DNA from: Trichoderma breve
Lineage: Eukaryota > Ascomycota > Sordariomycetes > Hypocreales > Hypocreaceae
Assembly: GCF_028502605.1 (NCBI RefSeq)
Contig: NC_079232.1
Span: 4,464,001-4,528,000, forward strand
Length of the DNA stretch: 64,000 nt
Direction: 5' to 3'
How positions within the stretch are numbered: the stretch's first letter is position 1; every line of letters begins with the position of its first letter. Shown here piece by piece: positions 1 to 11,100 of this stretch. A program made the position numbers and the translations under genes. The notes under the pieces were generated by a model. It made no database searches. It saw only the letters and a program-made list of their open reading frames with translations, and was not told the origin of the DNA.

Positions 1-1630
1 GGCACCTACTAGATGCAAACGAGTTGACTGAATTGCGATAAAGCATCACCGCGCAGTAACTTGCAGTTTTAGCAGCATTGTTCTCTCTAATTACCGCTCT
101 ATCCTTTCATGAAATAACCGAACATGCTCACGCAAGTAAAACAGCCTCAAGCGGACGACAGGCTTGATCCGTCCTCCCGTTTCAGGCCCATCGAGAAAAT
201 TGCAAACAAGTTGCCATATGCAGCGATATACTGAAATAGAGCCCACCAATTGGGTGGGTCTTCCCATCGTTCTATCTGGGGCGGGAAGGTCACCTAGCAC
301 TGGTAGCGGTACAGTAGCACGCAGCCCCAAAAAAGTTGTTGGGGAAGATTTTTTTTTTCTTTGCAAGAGACAAGTAAAGAAAAAAAAGGTTGAGCAAGGT
401 CCCGTTTCGGCGAGCGGTGATTGGCTGCGGGGGATGGCGTGTCGCTCAACCCGGACAAGGGAAAGCCGCTACCAGGATTTTTTAGCCACTGACGGAGGGA
501 TTGGCGAGTTGTACCTGTACTAGGGGGGATTCAATATTGAGCATGTATACATGGATGACATTACAGTTGTTGACAATGGATGCTGACGATGGGATGAGAG
601 AAAGATTGAGAGAGAAAAACAAATGTCAGGCCAGAATGAATTGCTCATCTGCTGATTGAAGAACTTTGGGGCGAACGATTCAGATTCAGACTCGCCTTGC
701 AGTGTTTGTTGTGCAGCCTGTTGGGCGGCTTGTACAAGCAGCCATGGGCTGATGCGATGCGACTTTTCCCCCAACTGTTTCAACGACTCGCCTGCAGTAA
801 GAGTACCAGACACTACAGTACCATCGTTGCAGCGAGAGCGGTAATCGTGCAGCGCCTGGGTACCTGTACCTGTACCTGTACCTTGACCTAGACCTAGAAC
901 CTGGACCTGGAACCTGGACCTGGTCGCACTGCAGCCTGCAAGATGACCGTCCGTCTCTATTCCTCAACCAAGCTGAGCAAAGATCCAACAAACCGCGCTC
1001 GGCAGTCTATGCACGAGGCATACCGTAAGTGCTGCTCCGATGAGTACAGCCACCGGTAGCTGGTACACCGGTCGGCCCGCCATTGGCCGCAGTGGCGGCG
1101 CGTACAGCCTACCGCTGGGGATTGGCCTTTGACTCTTCGATCCCTCTCTTTTTTTCTCTTCCCACCCACTTCAACTTCTCCACAGGGGCAAAAAAAGACG
1201 AACGACGACCAGCCAAATGGTCTCGCTCGGGGTTTCGTTTCTGCACGTCGTTTGTTAGTTTCTCTGCTCTTCTCCGCCTAGGATATCCGGGACTTTCAGG
1301 CTTGATCTGGGCTGATTCTGATTTGATCTCGGACGCCCCCCCATCCTTGTTGATCAAACGCCCCTCCTCGGAATCTGATATCAGAAGCGACAAGCTTCAC
1401 TCATATCATCCATTTTTTGCTGCTCACACACCCCCCTCCCCCTCCGCCCCTCTCGATAGCTCCCCTTGTCCTCCCTTCCTCCGAGACTCGACGCTTTTTA
1501 AAACAAAGCCTCTTCTCTCTCCTTCTGCTTCCCCGTCCTCCTCTCTTTGTGTCAACCTCCACTCTTCATCTTCACATTGGTATTCCTCTTCTTCAACACG
1601 GAAGGGAACTCCAAAAGGACGTCGTTCAAC
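1..1630. other. Left intergenic region and OLE1 promoter
   Basis: I see no convincing gene here. The stretch holds A/T runs near 350-390, a degenerate CCTGTA-type hexamer repeat (listed separately), and two ATTGG pentamers (complement of CCAAT) at 1082-1086 and 1131-1135, about 500 bases upstream of the desaturase start. From about 1425 to 1625 the top strand is strongly pyrimidine-rich, which is typical of leaders of well-expressed fungal genes. Open frames in this stretch lack recognisable domains and I treat them as chance. Confidence 0.6.
860..923. repeat. Degenerate hexanucleotide repeat
   Basis: The array starts with three GTACCT units and decays into GACCTA and then GACCTG/GAACCTG units, so the period is about 6 with single-base drift. 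It lies about 700 bases upstream of the desaturase start and overlaps no recognised gene. Confidence 0.8.
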
Positions 1631-3137
1631 ATGTCCGAACCCACAGCCTCGGCCGCAAAGGTCCAGGCGGCAGCTTTCCCAGATGGCACAACCGACTATG
1701 TGCCTCTGCGGTCTAACGCCAAGTACGATCCCAAGAAGGTGCACATTTCCGACCTGCCCATGACCTGGGGCAACTGGTACAAGCACATCAACTGGCTCAA
1801 CGCCATCTTCATCGTCTTCATCCCGCTGGCCGGTTTTGTCTCCTCCTACTGGGTGCCTCTGCACCTTTCCACCGCCATCTTCTCTGTCATCTACTACTTT
1901 AACACTGGCCTGGGCATCACAGCTGGTAAGTAAAAGAACGGCTTTTCATGGATATCAATTCAAGCTCAGATTTACTTACATGAATTTCTCTTTCAAAACA
2001 GGCTACCACCGTCTCTGGGCTCACTCCTCATACAAGGCCACTCTCCCTCTGAGAATCTACCTCGCTGCCGTTGGAGCTGGTGCCGTCGAGGGCTCCATCC
2101 GCTGGTGGTCAAGAGGCCACCGCTCTCACCACCGATACACAGACACCGACAAGGACCCCTACTCCGTCCGCAAGGGTCTCCTGTACTCCCACATGGGCTG
2201 GATGCTGTTCAAGCAGAACCCCAAGCGCATCGGCCGCTGCGACATTAGCGACCTCAACGAGGACAGCATCGTTGTCTGGCAGCACCGCAACTACCTCAAG
2301 TGCGTCATCTTCATGGGCCTCGTCTTCCCCACCATGTTCTGTGGCCTCATGTTCGACGACTGGCTGGGTGGCTTCGTCTACGCCGGCATCCTGCGCATCT
2401 GCTTCGTCCAGCAGGCCACCTTCTGCGTCAACTCCCTGGCCCACTGGCTCGGCGACCAGCCCTTTGACGACCGCAACTCACCCCGTGACCACGTCATCAC
2501 CGCGCTCGTCACCCTCGGCGAGGGTTACCACAACTTCCACCACGAGTTCCCGGCCGATTACCGAAACGCCATTGAGTGGTGGCAGTACGACCCTACCAAG
2601 TGGATGATTGTCTTCTGGAAGTGGACTGGCCTGGCCTACGACCTGAAGCAGTTCCGCGCCAACGAGATCGAAAAGGGCCGTGTCCAGCAGCTCCAGAAGA
2701 AGCTCGACCAGAAGCGTGCCACCCTCGACTGGGGTACTCCCCTTGAGCAGCTCCCCGTTGTCGACTGGGATGACTTCGTCGCCGACTCCAAGAACGGAAA
2801 GGCCCTCGTGGCCATTGCTGGTGTTATCCACGACGTCGGCAACTTCATCCGCGATCACCCCGGTGGCAAGGCCCTGATTTCCTCCGCCATCGGCAAGGAC
2901 GCCACGGCCATCTTCAACGGCGGTGTCTACAACCACTCCAACGCCGCCCACAACCTGCTGTCCACTATGCGTGTCGGTGTCCTCCGCGGCGGCTGCGAGG
3001 TCGAGATCTGGAAGCGTGCTCAGTTCGAGAACAAGGACGTCACCTACATCAACGACTCTGCCGGCCAGCGCATCGTCCGTGCTGGCTCCCAGGTCACCAA
3101 GGTCGCCCAGCCCGTTGCCAGCGCCGACGCTGCTTAA
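1631..3137 (+). CDS. OLE1: Acyl-CoA delta-9 desaturase with cytochrome b5 domain (OLE1 type)
   Basis: The coding exons are 1631-1925 and 2002-3137 (476 aa). The GTAAGT...CAG intron splits a glycine codon just before the first histidine box. The enzyme puts a cis double bond at C9 of palmitoyl- and stearoyl-CoA in the ER membrane. The three histidine boxes are visible: HRLWAH at about residues 101-106, HRSHH at 138-142 and HNFHH at 275-279. Hydrophobic membrane segments lie before and between them. The C-terminal third is a fused cytochrome b5 domain with HPGG at 384-387 and a second candidate heme histidine in a YNHS context, as in yeast Ole1. The start was chosen at the ATG after the CT-rich leader, where MSEPT begins. 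The gene converges on SEH1. Family assignment is very secure. Confidence 0.97.
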
Positions 3138-3713
3138 ATAAGTGGTCGTCAGGTTTTTCTTTTGTTTTCTCACATTAAAGGAAAAGAATGGAGTTTTTCC
3201 AAGCTGGGAAAAAAAAGCTGTGTGAGGAGAAAGAAGCGGTGTGTGGGGTAGATCGGGGAAAGCTCCCGAACTAATTAGCATGTGATGGTTGCATACCATC
3301 TAAGGCTTTTTGAACAAACCAGAAAACAAACTATCACGAATTGGCGTTTCAAAGGGGGGACATTTTTGTGTATTTCTTTTTAAAGGGGCCTGCTGAATAG
3401 GCCGGACATTAGGGGCGTTTGTATTTAAACAGAATGAAGAGAAAGAAGGGAAGGCTAGATTCAATTCCACTGAGCGATGGGGGATGTGGGAAAAAGACAA
3501 CTCTCAATGATGATATATACAATTATATATACATGTTTCGTCTTACTTGAACGATTTAAAGACCCTTGCGTGAAAGCCGTAGCTGATAAAAACAAAACAC
3601 TGATGCCTGCATTCGCCGTAACATTTGAAAACAAAAACTCCGAGTCATCCCATTTCATCCGCAAAACCCTTATATACTCAATTCATACTCCCATCAAAAG
3701 TCATTTCGCCCAC
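3138..3713. other. Convergent 3' spacer OLE1/SEH1
   Basis: This spacer between two convergent genes is A/T-rich and presumably holds both 3' UTRs. I see no additional gene in it. Confidence 0.6.
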
Positions 3714-5118
3714 TCAAGGCGTCGCCATCCTCGTCTTCATCATGACCAGCTCCGAGCTCTTGGCCCACTGCCCGTCCGGCGTCTGCCGATAGCACAGCAG
3801 CCGCCCGTCGTCGCCCGTGCTGCCCAATATCTGGCCGTCGTCGTCGAAGCCCACGCGCCACACGGGCGTGCGGTGGCTGTCGAGCCGCGAGACCTCGCGC
3901 GCCACGTGCTTGATCTGGCCGGGTTGACCGGTCCACGCGCGCTCGGTGACGGCGCTCGATTTGGCGAGGCTGGCGCTGAGCGTGGAGGACGGCTGGTGGT
4001 GGTGCTGGAAGTTGTGGTTGTTTGTGCCTGTGCCGGAGCCGGGCGTGTTGCTGTTGTTGTTGTCGTCCTTTGATGATGATGCATCCTTGTGCGCGCGGCT
4101 GTCGGGCTTGAGGAGGTGGGCTGCGGACCACGACTTGCCGTCGTTATCAGAGTAGGGCGTATCGATGCGGAAGACGCGCGCGTAGCCATCCTGGCAGGCC
4201 GTTGCGATCATGTCGTAGCCCCTGATGTTGCCCGGCGCCCACGCCACGTCCCTGACGAGCCCCCTATGACCCTCAATCTCAACAGCCAAGTAAAACTCCT
4301 TCTGCAGCGTGTTGGCCCCGAAATTCGACGACGCAATCTCCCGCGTGCGGTACACTTTCACCGAGGTCATGCCCGCCACCACCAGCCCCAGCGAGTCCGA
4401 CTGCACCCCCGCCCTGAGCGCCGCGTAGCACGGCTCCGGGTTCGGGTCGAAGCGCACCTTGAAGGCCACCTCGTCGCCGCGCCCGGGCCGGGGGCAGATG
4501 CTGAACTCGTCAATCGACGTGTACTCGGCCAGGTTCTCGGGCTGGTCGTTTTCGTACACGGTCAGCCGCCCGTCCGTCGCCAGCAGCGCCAGGTACGTCT
4601 GCCGCGTCTCCTCGTTGTGCTTCATGGAGAAGGACCGGTACGGCGCCCGCGTCGACCGCGTGTCAAAGGCAGGCCGGCCATTGACCGACCGCGCGGCGCA
4701 GAAGCGGCGCCCAGGGGCAGCTGAAGGATTCTCAGCCCAGAGACGGAACCAGCCCTCTATGCCGAGAGAGGCAACGAGGTTGGGATATATCGTAGATGGG
4801 AGCCATTGCAGCTGTAGTAATAGCAAAGAATCTCAAGCGTCAGCTTTCTGTAATGAAACAAAAGGGTAAATATGACAGACAGAGACAAACCTCGACAACC
4901 TCGCCTCCATGCGCGCTCCACGTATCGCACAACCTCCACGTCCCATCCCGATGCCGGTTAAACACCCGAATCTTGCCATCCACAGACCCCGTCGCGCACC
5001 GGTCGCCGTAAGCGTTGAACGCAATCGCCTGCACCAGGTCTCTGTGGCCGTGCTGCAGGTTGAGGTCAAACGACTTGTTTTCGTCGTCGGTCGGCGACTG
5101 CGGGATCGAGCTTGTCAT
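3714..5118 (-). CDS. SEH1: Nucleoporin SEH1 (WD40 repeat)
   Basis: Exon 1 is 5118-4891 and exon 2 is 4811-3714 (441 aa). The intron 4890-4812 starts GTTTGT and ends CTACAG, between codons. The N-terminus matches Seh1/Sec13-type WD40 proteins: a HGHRDLVQAIAFN-type first blade, then a GSVDGKIRVF core strand. Later blades show the repeats VYRTREI, GHRGLVRDVAWAPG and HRTPVWRVGFDDDG. Seh1 is a subunit of the nuclear-pore Y complex and of the SEA complex at the vacuole (family knowledge). An Asn/Ser/His-rich low-complexity insert lies near residues 310-360, between late blades. The gene is convergent with OLE1. Alternative members of the Sec13/Seh1 family are less likely because Sec13 is shorter and lacks the long C-terminal loop. 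Confidence 0.92.
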
Positions 5119-5534
5119 GTCTCTATGTTGTGCTCGACTTTGGCTTTGCTTTGGAGAGCTAACTTGGATACTGGGGAATTGGCGAATTGGGTGCGTAATC
5201 GGGTAAAAAGCGCTTGTTCAATTGATACGCTTCTTGAATCTGCTACAATGAATCGAATTGCTGCTTATTGTCGTATCCAGTGCAGCTACTGGATACATGG
5301 GCTTTGTTAAGGTGAAGTTGAAAGTTGAGGCTGCATGTGAAATGATAACGGACGGAAATGGCAGCAAGATAATCTCGAGCTTGAGGTCACTTGGCGGGGC
5401 AGCAGAGGTACCTGTCTGTGGCTTGCCCTGTGCCCGCTCAGCCACAGTGGCTCACCAGCAAAAGCTTCAAAGTCTTCAATTCGAACTCCGTCTCAACATC
5501 CCCAAACCATGGGAAGTGGATCACCACTTCAATC
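5119..5534. other. SEH1 upstream region
   Basis: This is the shared upstream region of SEH1 (-) and the tRNA-Gln gene (+). No coding region is recognised. The tRNA has its own internal promoter, so this stretch mainly serves SEH1. Confidence 0.5.
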
Positions 5535-5606
5535 GGTTCCATGGTCTAACGGTTATGACTGCGGATTCTGATTCCGCCAGCGAGGGTTCGACTCCCTCTG
5601 GAACCT
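5535..5606 (+). tRNA. tRNA-Gln (anticodon CUG)
   Basis: A complete cloverleaf folds by eye. The acceptor stem is GGTTCCA/TGGAACC and the D stem is GTC/GAC. The anticodon stem GCGGA/TCCGC holds the loop TTCTGAT, so the anticodon is CTG. The variable loop is CAGC, and the T arm is GAGGG-TTCGACT-CCCTC. The discriminator is T, as in yeast tRNA-Gln. No intron is present. The internal B box is GGTTCGACTCC. A run of seven T begins at the discriminator position. The tRNA reads CAG codons. Confidence 0.95.
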
Positions 5607-5612
5607 TTTTTT
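5606..5612 (+). terminator. RNA polymerase III T-run terminator
   Basis: Seven consecutive T residues directly at the 3' end of the tRNA-Gln gene form a standard Pol III termination signal. Confidence 0.85.
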
Positions 5613-6246
5613 GTCTCTCTACTATTCTTTTTGAATGACTCAGTTAGTTTGGCTACATCACAAAAGCACATTACAAAAACGGCTTTGATCAAATGTCGTG
5701 TATTTGTAAGATATATATAGACTTTGAATCGCAGAGCATTCTTTGAGCTCGCTGCCTTCCAAGCGCATCTCTGAATGGAGAGGAAAGGAGAGAGAAAAAG
5801 AGCACGCATGTAGGTAAAGGTCCCAAGCCAAGTAAATCATCAGTCCACCAAGTTGAAGCAGGATATTATCCACTAAAGAAAACTCCTCAATATGTGACAC
5901 TCGTAACCTTATGAATAAAATGCAGCCCCCATCCGTGCCTGACAGGAACTCCAAAAACCCAGTGCATTCTGTAAAATGAGAGAGAAGAGAGAGGGATGGT
6001 TGGAAGAGAGGGAGAAGAAAGGAGGGAAGAAGAGGAAAACAAAAAAAGATCGCTGCCCATGTCTAAAAACTCATAAAAACCAAACCGTTCCAGGGCGATG
6101 GAGGAACGGTTTCTTTTCTCCCCAAGTCGTTCGCCAATTGCGCCACGAGGCCAGCTTCTGGACCTGAAGCGCTCGTTTGTGTAGTAATAAGAAAAGATGG
6201 TAAAGAATAAGGGGTATATATCATACGTCCAAAACAGAACAAAAAA
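5613..6246. other. 3' flank of the Zn2Cys6 gene
   Basis: No gene is seen. A purine-rich tract (GAGA/GGAA type) runs from about 5979 to 6045 on the top strand. On the transcribed (minus) strand of the neighbouring factor this is a long CT tract in the probable 3' UTR or just past it. Confidence 0.55.
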
Positions 6247-8167
6247 TTAATCGTCCGAGTCTGGTGTTGATGGTGTTGATGTTGCTGCTGCTGCTGCTCG
6301 GGATGGTGGCCGATGCGCGAGCTTCATCAGATGGGGCGTTGTAGGAACGGGCGTCTCCGCATCAGGCGTGGTTGCGACGGGGACCTCAACGATGGGTTTC
6401 CGGAGCTCGTACAACTGTCGTCTCAGTTGTGGGCCGTCCCACAGATCCTCCCGCCACGGCCAGCTCTTCATCATGTCGAATAGCTTTTCGCTCATCGAGA
6501 CCGTGTAGCAGTTTGATGCCGCGATATATAGCGTGGTGACGACGCCAAAGTCCACATTAAACCATGGTGACTGTCCGGGTACCAACGTCGCCCTCAAGCC
6601 ATCCTTGATCATCTCTGCAATAGAGGCCACTTCCCTAAACTGGCTCTCTTCTTCGTCGGGGGGCGTATATGCCAGACCCTGGGGCAGAGGCATGAAGTTA
6701 AGACCGATCGACGCGCCGCGATGTTTGAGCAGGCAGCCCATATATTTCAGAAAGTCGCGCGGGTTCGGCGCCCGTTCCATGTCCCCGTACATGCTGTTTG
6801 CCTTCTTCAGCAGCTCTCTGATATGATAGCATCTCTGGTGAAGCACGTCGAACTGGAACCGAGCGGCCTCATGATCCCAAGCAGTGTCATCACCATTGTA
6901 CTGCCTGCACATCCAGGTAAAGGCGTTGACATCCTGGAAAAAGTCATCAACAACCTCTTGGAGCTTCTCCAACGATGTAAACTGCTTGGGCCCTGCAGCG
7001 TTGCTCTTCCTTGTCTCATAGGCTTGGAGAGACAAGGACGGTGGTGAATTGGTCCTCATGAATGCCGCCGATCCTTCCCACCTGCGAAGCAACTTCGTCA
7101 TGTAGGTTGCCCTGGCATGAGAATTGTCGTGATCGTGGCTGAATATTTCTGGGTGGCGGAAGACGTCCTCGACCTCGTCTGGGAGGTTGGACATTAGCCG
7201 GATGCCGTTGGCGAGGTGCATCATGGCAGTCGGCCAGTTCCCTCGCAGAATCTCAATGTAGAAAAATGAGACGCAGCATATCATGATGATTCCGTAGCGT
7301 TTCCTCATGGGCAGCCCGTTCAACTCCTCGGCCATCCTGTTCAGCGACAGGTTATACTGTCTGATGATGTAGCGCTCGCTGTTAGTTGGCGGGCCGATGA
7401 CAGTTGTGCCGGATCCCGCCAGCCTAAAGTCGTGATATGCAGAGCTGAGAGCGACCATGGCATGCCTCACGGCTTTAGACGTGAAGCAATACTCTGGCAC
7501 GACATGTCCCCAGAAGAAGGTGTTGTGAACATGCGTGATGCCCACCAAGTCCTCCGCTAGAGGAAGAAATTGGGAAATGTACTGACTCTCCACCGTGTCG
7601 CCGCTGAAGTTGGTCACCAGGGGTCGCAGTTGCGTCAGAGAAGATGATGATGAATTAATCGATGAAGATGATGAGAGCTGCTGAGAAAACCCAGGCTTCC
7701 TCGTCGCCTTTGGCTTGGCGGTAGTTTTGTAGCCATCGCAAGTTCGACCTGTCGAGATGCATCTCTGGCATGCCGGTTTTTGCTCGTCGCATTTGATTCT
7801 TCTTATTCTGTAACAGTGAGTCCCACGGTTAGTATGCGGAATGGAAGCAGGGGATATGGGGAAGAGGAGAAGTTCATCTTCATCCTCGGTTTGGTATATG
7901 AGGATGTAGCTCACTTGCTGTTCCTCGGTTGTTAGCCGCAAAAGGTTCAAGTCATGGCGGAGAGCGAATGAGAGGAGACGTATGTAAGGGGCCTCGCCCT
8001 CACACAAGGTCGGGTTACACAACATACCAAGTCACACAGCCCGTCCGAACCTTGGGCTTGCCGGCCCGTCTTCGCTTTTCCTTGACCGGGGGTGTTTCCG
8101 ACTCCTGCGGTGGTGTCATGGGAGTAACGACGTTGGAAGCCGTGGGAGAGGGTTTTGGGGGCGCCAT
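6247..8167 (-). CDS. Zn2Cys6 fungal-specific transcription factor
   Basis: The predicted coding exons are 8167-8028, a 3-nt exon 7917-7915, and 7807-6247 (567 aa). The binuclear zinc cluster has six cysteines at residues 44, 47, 54, 61, 64 and 71, preceded by a basic stretch KEKRRRAGKPK and followed by a Ser-rich linker. The remaining roughly 450 residues have the helical look of the fungal transcription-factor regulatory domain. Exon 1 ends ACT TG and exon 3 starts A ATA, so direct joining makes a TGA stop at codon 47. The exon CAA, flanked by CAG and GTGAGC, restores Cys-Lys and the family consensus CKIRR. The start is the ATG giving MAPPKPS. The target genes cannot be told. It is flanked by a 4.4 kb gene-poor stretch. 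The family is certain; the exon model is strong inference. Confidence 0.9.
7915..7917 (-). other. 3-nt micro-exon of the Zn2Cys6 gene
   Basis: On the minus strand CAA is preceded by a branch-like GCTAAC and a CAG acceptor, and followed by GTGAGC. The upstream intron is 8027-7918 (110 nt, GTATGT donor). The downstream intron is 7914-7808 (107 nt, with a CTAAC branch motif and a TTACAG acceptor). The three bases finish the Cys47 codon (TG|C) and start the Lys48 codon (AA|A). No single-intron alternative I could find keeps the frame and the fourth-position cysteine pattern. Confidence 0.8.
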
Positions 8168-11100
8168 GATCGATGCATTGGCTGGAAATACGAGGTGCGT
8201 TACGGCTTGGAGTTGAAGATCCCACGCCTCTCCAATAAAGTGATGGAAATGAAAAATGAAACAAACAATTTGAAAGCCGCCAATATCGATGCGAGCACTA
8301 ACGCAGTGCAGAAGAGATGCGCCCAAGTACGAGCAGGTCGACCCAACGCAAGAGGACGAAGACCAACACACGGCCGGTTAGAGTGGAAGCCAGACGGGAG
8401 GCTCTTTTGGCGGACGAAAGAGGCTCAAAGCCCCCAGCCAGCGAAGATCGTTGCAGACTCTCTCTCTGGATTATTTTTTCCCCTTCTCGTGTGCGACCCT
8501 GTTCAGCAACCAAACGGGGGCCAGTACGTGTTTGACACGACCAAAATGGCGGGGAGCAGGAAAACAGCCAGCACAAACAAATATTAAATGCTGACAGCAG
8601 ATACTTGTACAGTCAAGTGGGCTGTCAACGGCCTTGCAATGCTTCAAAGCCCACTCCTGTCGCCCGCTGGCTCGCTCTCTCGCGCTCAAGTCCAAGCTGT
8701 CCAGGGAGTCTTTGACCCGCGGGCCGGAATGCGGAGCCTGACCACACTAAGCAGAAAGAGAAACTGGGAGGAGGGCGATGGAAATGAGCCAGGGAAAAGG
8801 CGCTGCAGGGAAAGGACTTTTTCTTCCCAGCAGCAGTCCAAGTCTTGGGGTTCGTAGCACATCGGACAAGGGTGCAACTCTTGTTTTCTATCGAGCTGGT
8901 TCTTCGGCTGGTCACGGAGGCACGTCGCCACTCCACGCCGAAAGGAGGCACGGAGCGAATTAGATGATTTGAGTAGTTGCGCCTTGGGAGACTCTGGCTG
9001 GACTAGGCCATCGAACGGGCTCGAGAGGGGCGTGCCTAAGCTGGGCCATTAGCCATTAGTCTAGTGGCTGGCCCTTGGATGCCATGCTCATCCAAGCCCA
9101 TCCCCATCGGCTCTCGCTGGGCTGAGGCCCAGGTGGATTGGCAACATTAGCCTGGCATCGACCTCGTCGCACACAGACAGGCACATATGCAACCTAACAG
9201 ATTAGCCCCAGTAGATTACAGTAGTCCCAGCGCCCACGGCTTGCTCTGCCGTGGTTCCCCCCCTGCAGGCGTCGCAGCGTCGCAGTAGCTAGCAGAACTC
9301 GTACTAACCTGCCTCTTGGCCACAACCTTCAACCGCCCGTTTGCAGCCGTCTGTCGCAAGGCCATGTCATTGATTGAAAATGCCGACATAGGGGGGCGCG
9401 TAGCTTGCCGGCCGCGGCAGTTGGACGCCGAAAGACAGCGAGAGCGAGAGCGGCTGGGAATTGCTGCATGTGGTGTTTTGGCCAAAAGTCAATATAATTC
9501 CGAGGGAGAGGAACATGGAAGGGCTGCCACATGGAGGCTTCAGGTTGAGTTGAGCGCACGGCAGGAAGTGTGCCATGGTTCTTGCAAAGTACCGCATCGT
9601 ACTTCGTCGCTGCAAAAGGCCTTTTCCCAGCCTGCCTAACCTGTGGCGGCTGTGCTTACGGACCCCGTAAGGAGTACATTGGGTCTACTTTGGGCGTGGT
9701 ACCTGTGAGGTGGTGTCGAGTACCGAAGTGCGAGGTATTGCCGCCCACACCCGACGTCAAAAAAGTACCTGCAAATAAGCCGACCCATGTCTCCCAGCAG
9801 CAGGTTCGAGGTAGCACTCCCAACCGATTTTCCGGGACGCCTCACGAACCAGAAAGTGGGTTGATCCATTTGGCCCAGGGTAAACCGAGAAGCGTGAGAA
9901 AAAAATCTCATCACCAACCTCGATCTGCAACAGGGCAAGTATTACATGCTGGGAGCACTGTATACCGTACCTACAGTAAATCCGAGCACCGCTACGGAAT
10001 CCCGGGTGCCCGCAAGCTCTTTTGGAGTTGATAGCCAATAGCATTTTAGGCGATTTCCATTCGGGATTCTTTGTCATGGCCATTATCTGCGACAAGCCCT
10101 CAACTCCTAAGCCAAAGTGGCTTTAGTGGTACATACAATTGCCAGTACCCTGGCAGGAAGCAAAAGTGGCATTGAGGACTTTGGCATGGATTGCATGTGC
10201 CCTGAAAGACAGCATCTGAGGCACGCACAGGTACACGTGCCCGGCATGGGTGTCTGAACAATCGAGCACTAAAAAGCCGAGACAATGAAGGAGAGCGCAG
10301 AAAAAGGAAAGAAAAATGGCTCAACGCCGCACACCTCAGTACACCACCGTAACACAACACAACACGAGATGCAAGACGACAAGGTGCAAACATAACCCGG
10401 CTGACAATGCCTTGGACGTGTTGGTTCGTCTGCCCCGTCGATCATATCATGGCGCCCCGGGTCCGTGAGGCCGGTACCCCGATTAATAGCTGGGTCCCAG
10501 ATCTAGCCGGCAGACCCTTTCCAGAGGATTTGGGCACCACTAACGACTTAGAATCCCCAGAGCCAGCTCAGTTCATGACTCGAGTAGCCACGAGGTGGAA
10601 AATGAAACTTGCAACTAGTTCCCAAGACTAGCTCACAGCACTGGCTCGTTTTCTTTTCTTGTTTTGGTCCTCTCTGCAGATGGCGATTGTGGGGGCCAAC
10701 CAGGTTCAAAGGATGGGACATTCAATAGATTGCCTCGTTTCATCCAAATTCCAATTAGGGAAAAACGGATTGGATACCACTATTGGCAAGCGGTTGGCAA
10801 GTATTACGCGGAATTTTTCATCCGAAGGCACCGGTTCGGCGGATAGACGGGATTACTTTAGCATGGACTGTTCAGGTTTCGTTGCATCTGCATCCTGCCC
10901 TATGCCCAGACAGTGTTTCAGTCAGCATCATATCACATTGAATCCTTCGCCAATGCTTTGCGCCTCCCTGCATGGCGAGGTGCATTCACGCGCAACTCAA
11001 TCCAGAAAAGACCGCAGCTCTTTGCCTTTTTGACGAGGTATGCCAGTGACAGCTCCAAGCAGCTTCAGACGACCAAGCACGAAATTTAGTCGCCCTCCTC

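Noticed and set aside
2478..3299. Long antisense frame (273 codons) opposite OLE1
   Set aside because: It is a codon-bias shadow of the desaturase with Val/Gly-rich low-complexity content and no recognisable motifs.
7808..8027. Single 220-nt intron model for the Zn2Cys6 gene
   Set aside because: It creates TGA at codon 47 and removes the second cysteine. No alternative donor in the right phase was found.
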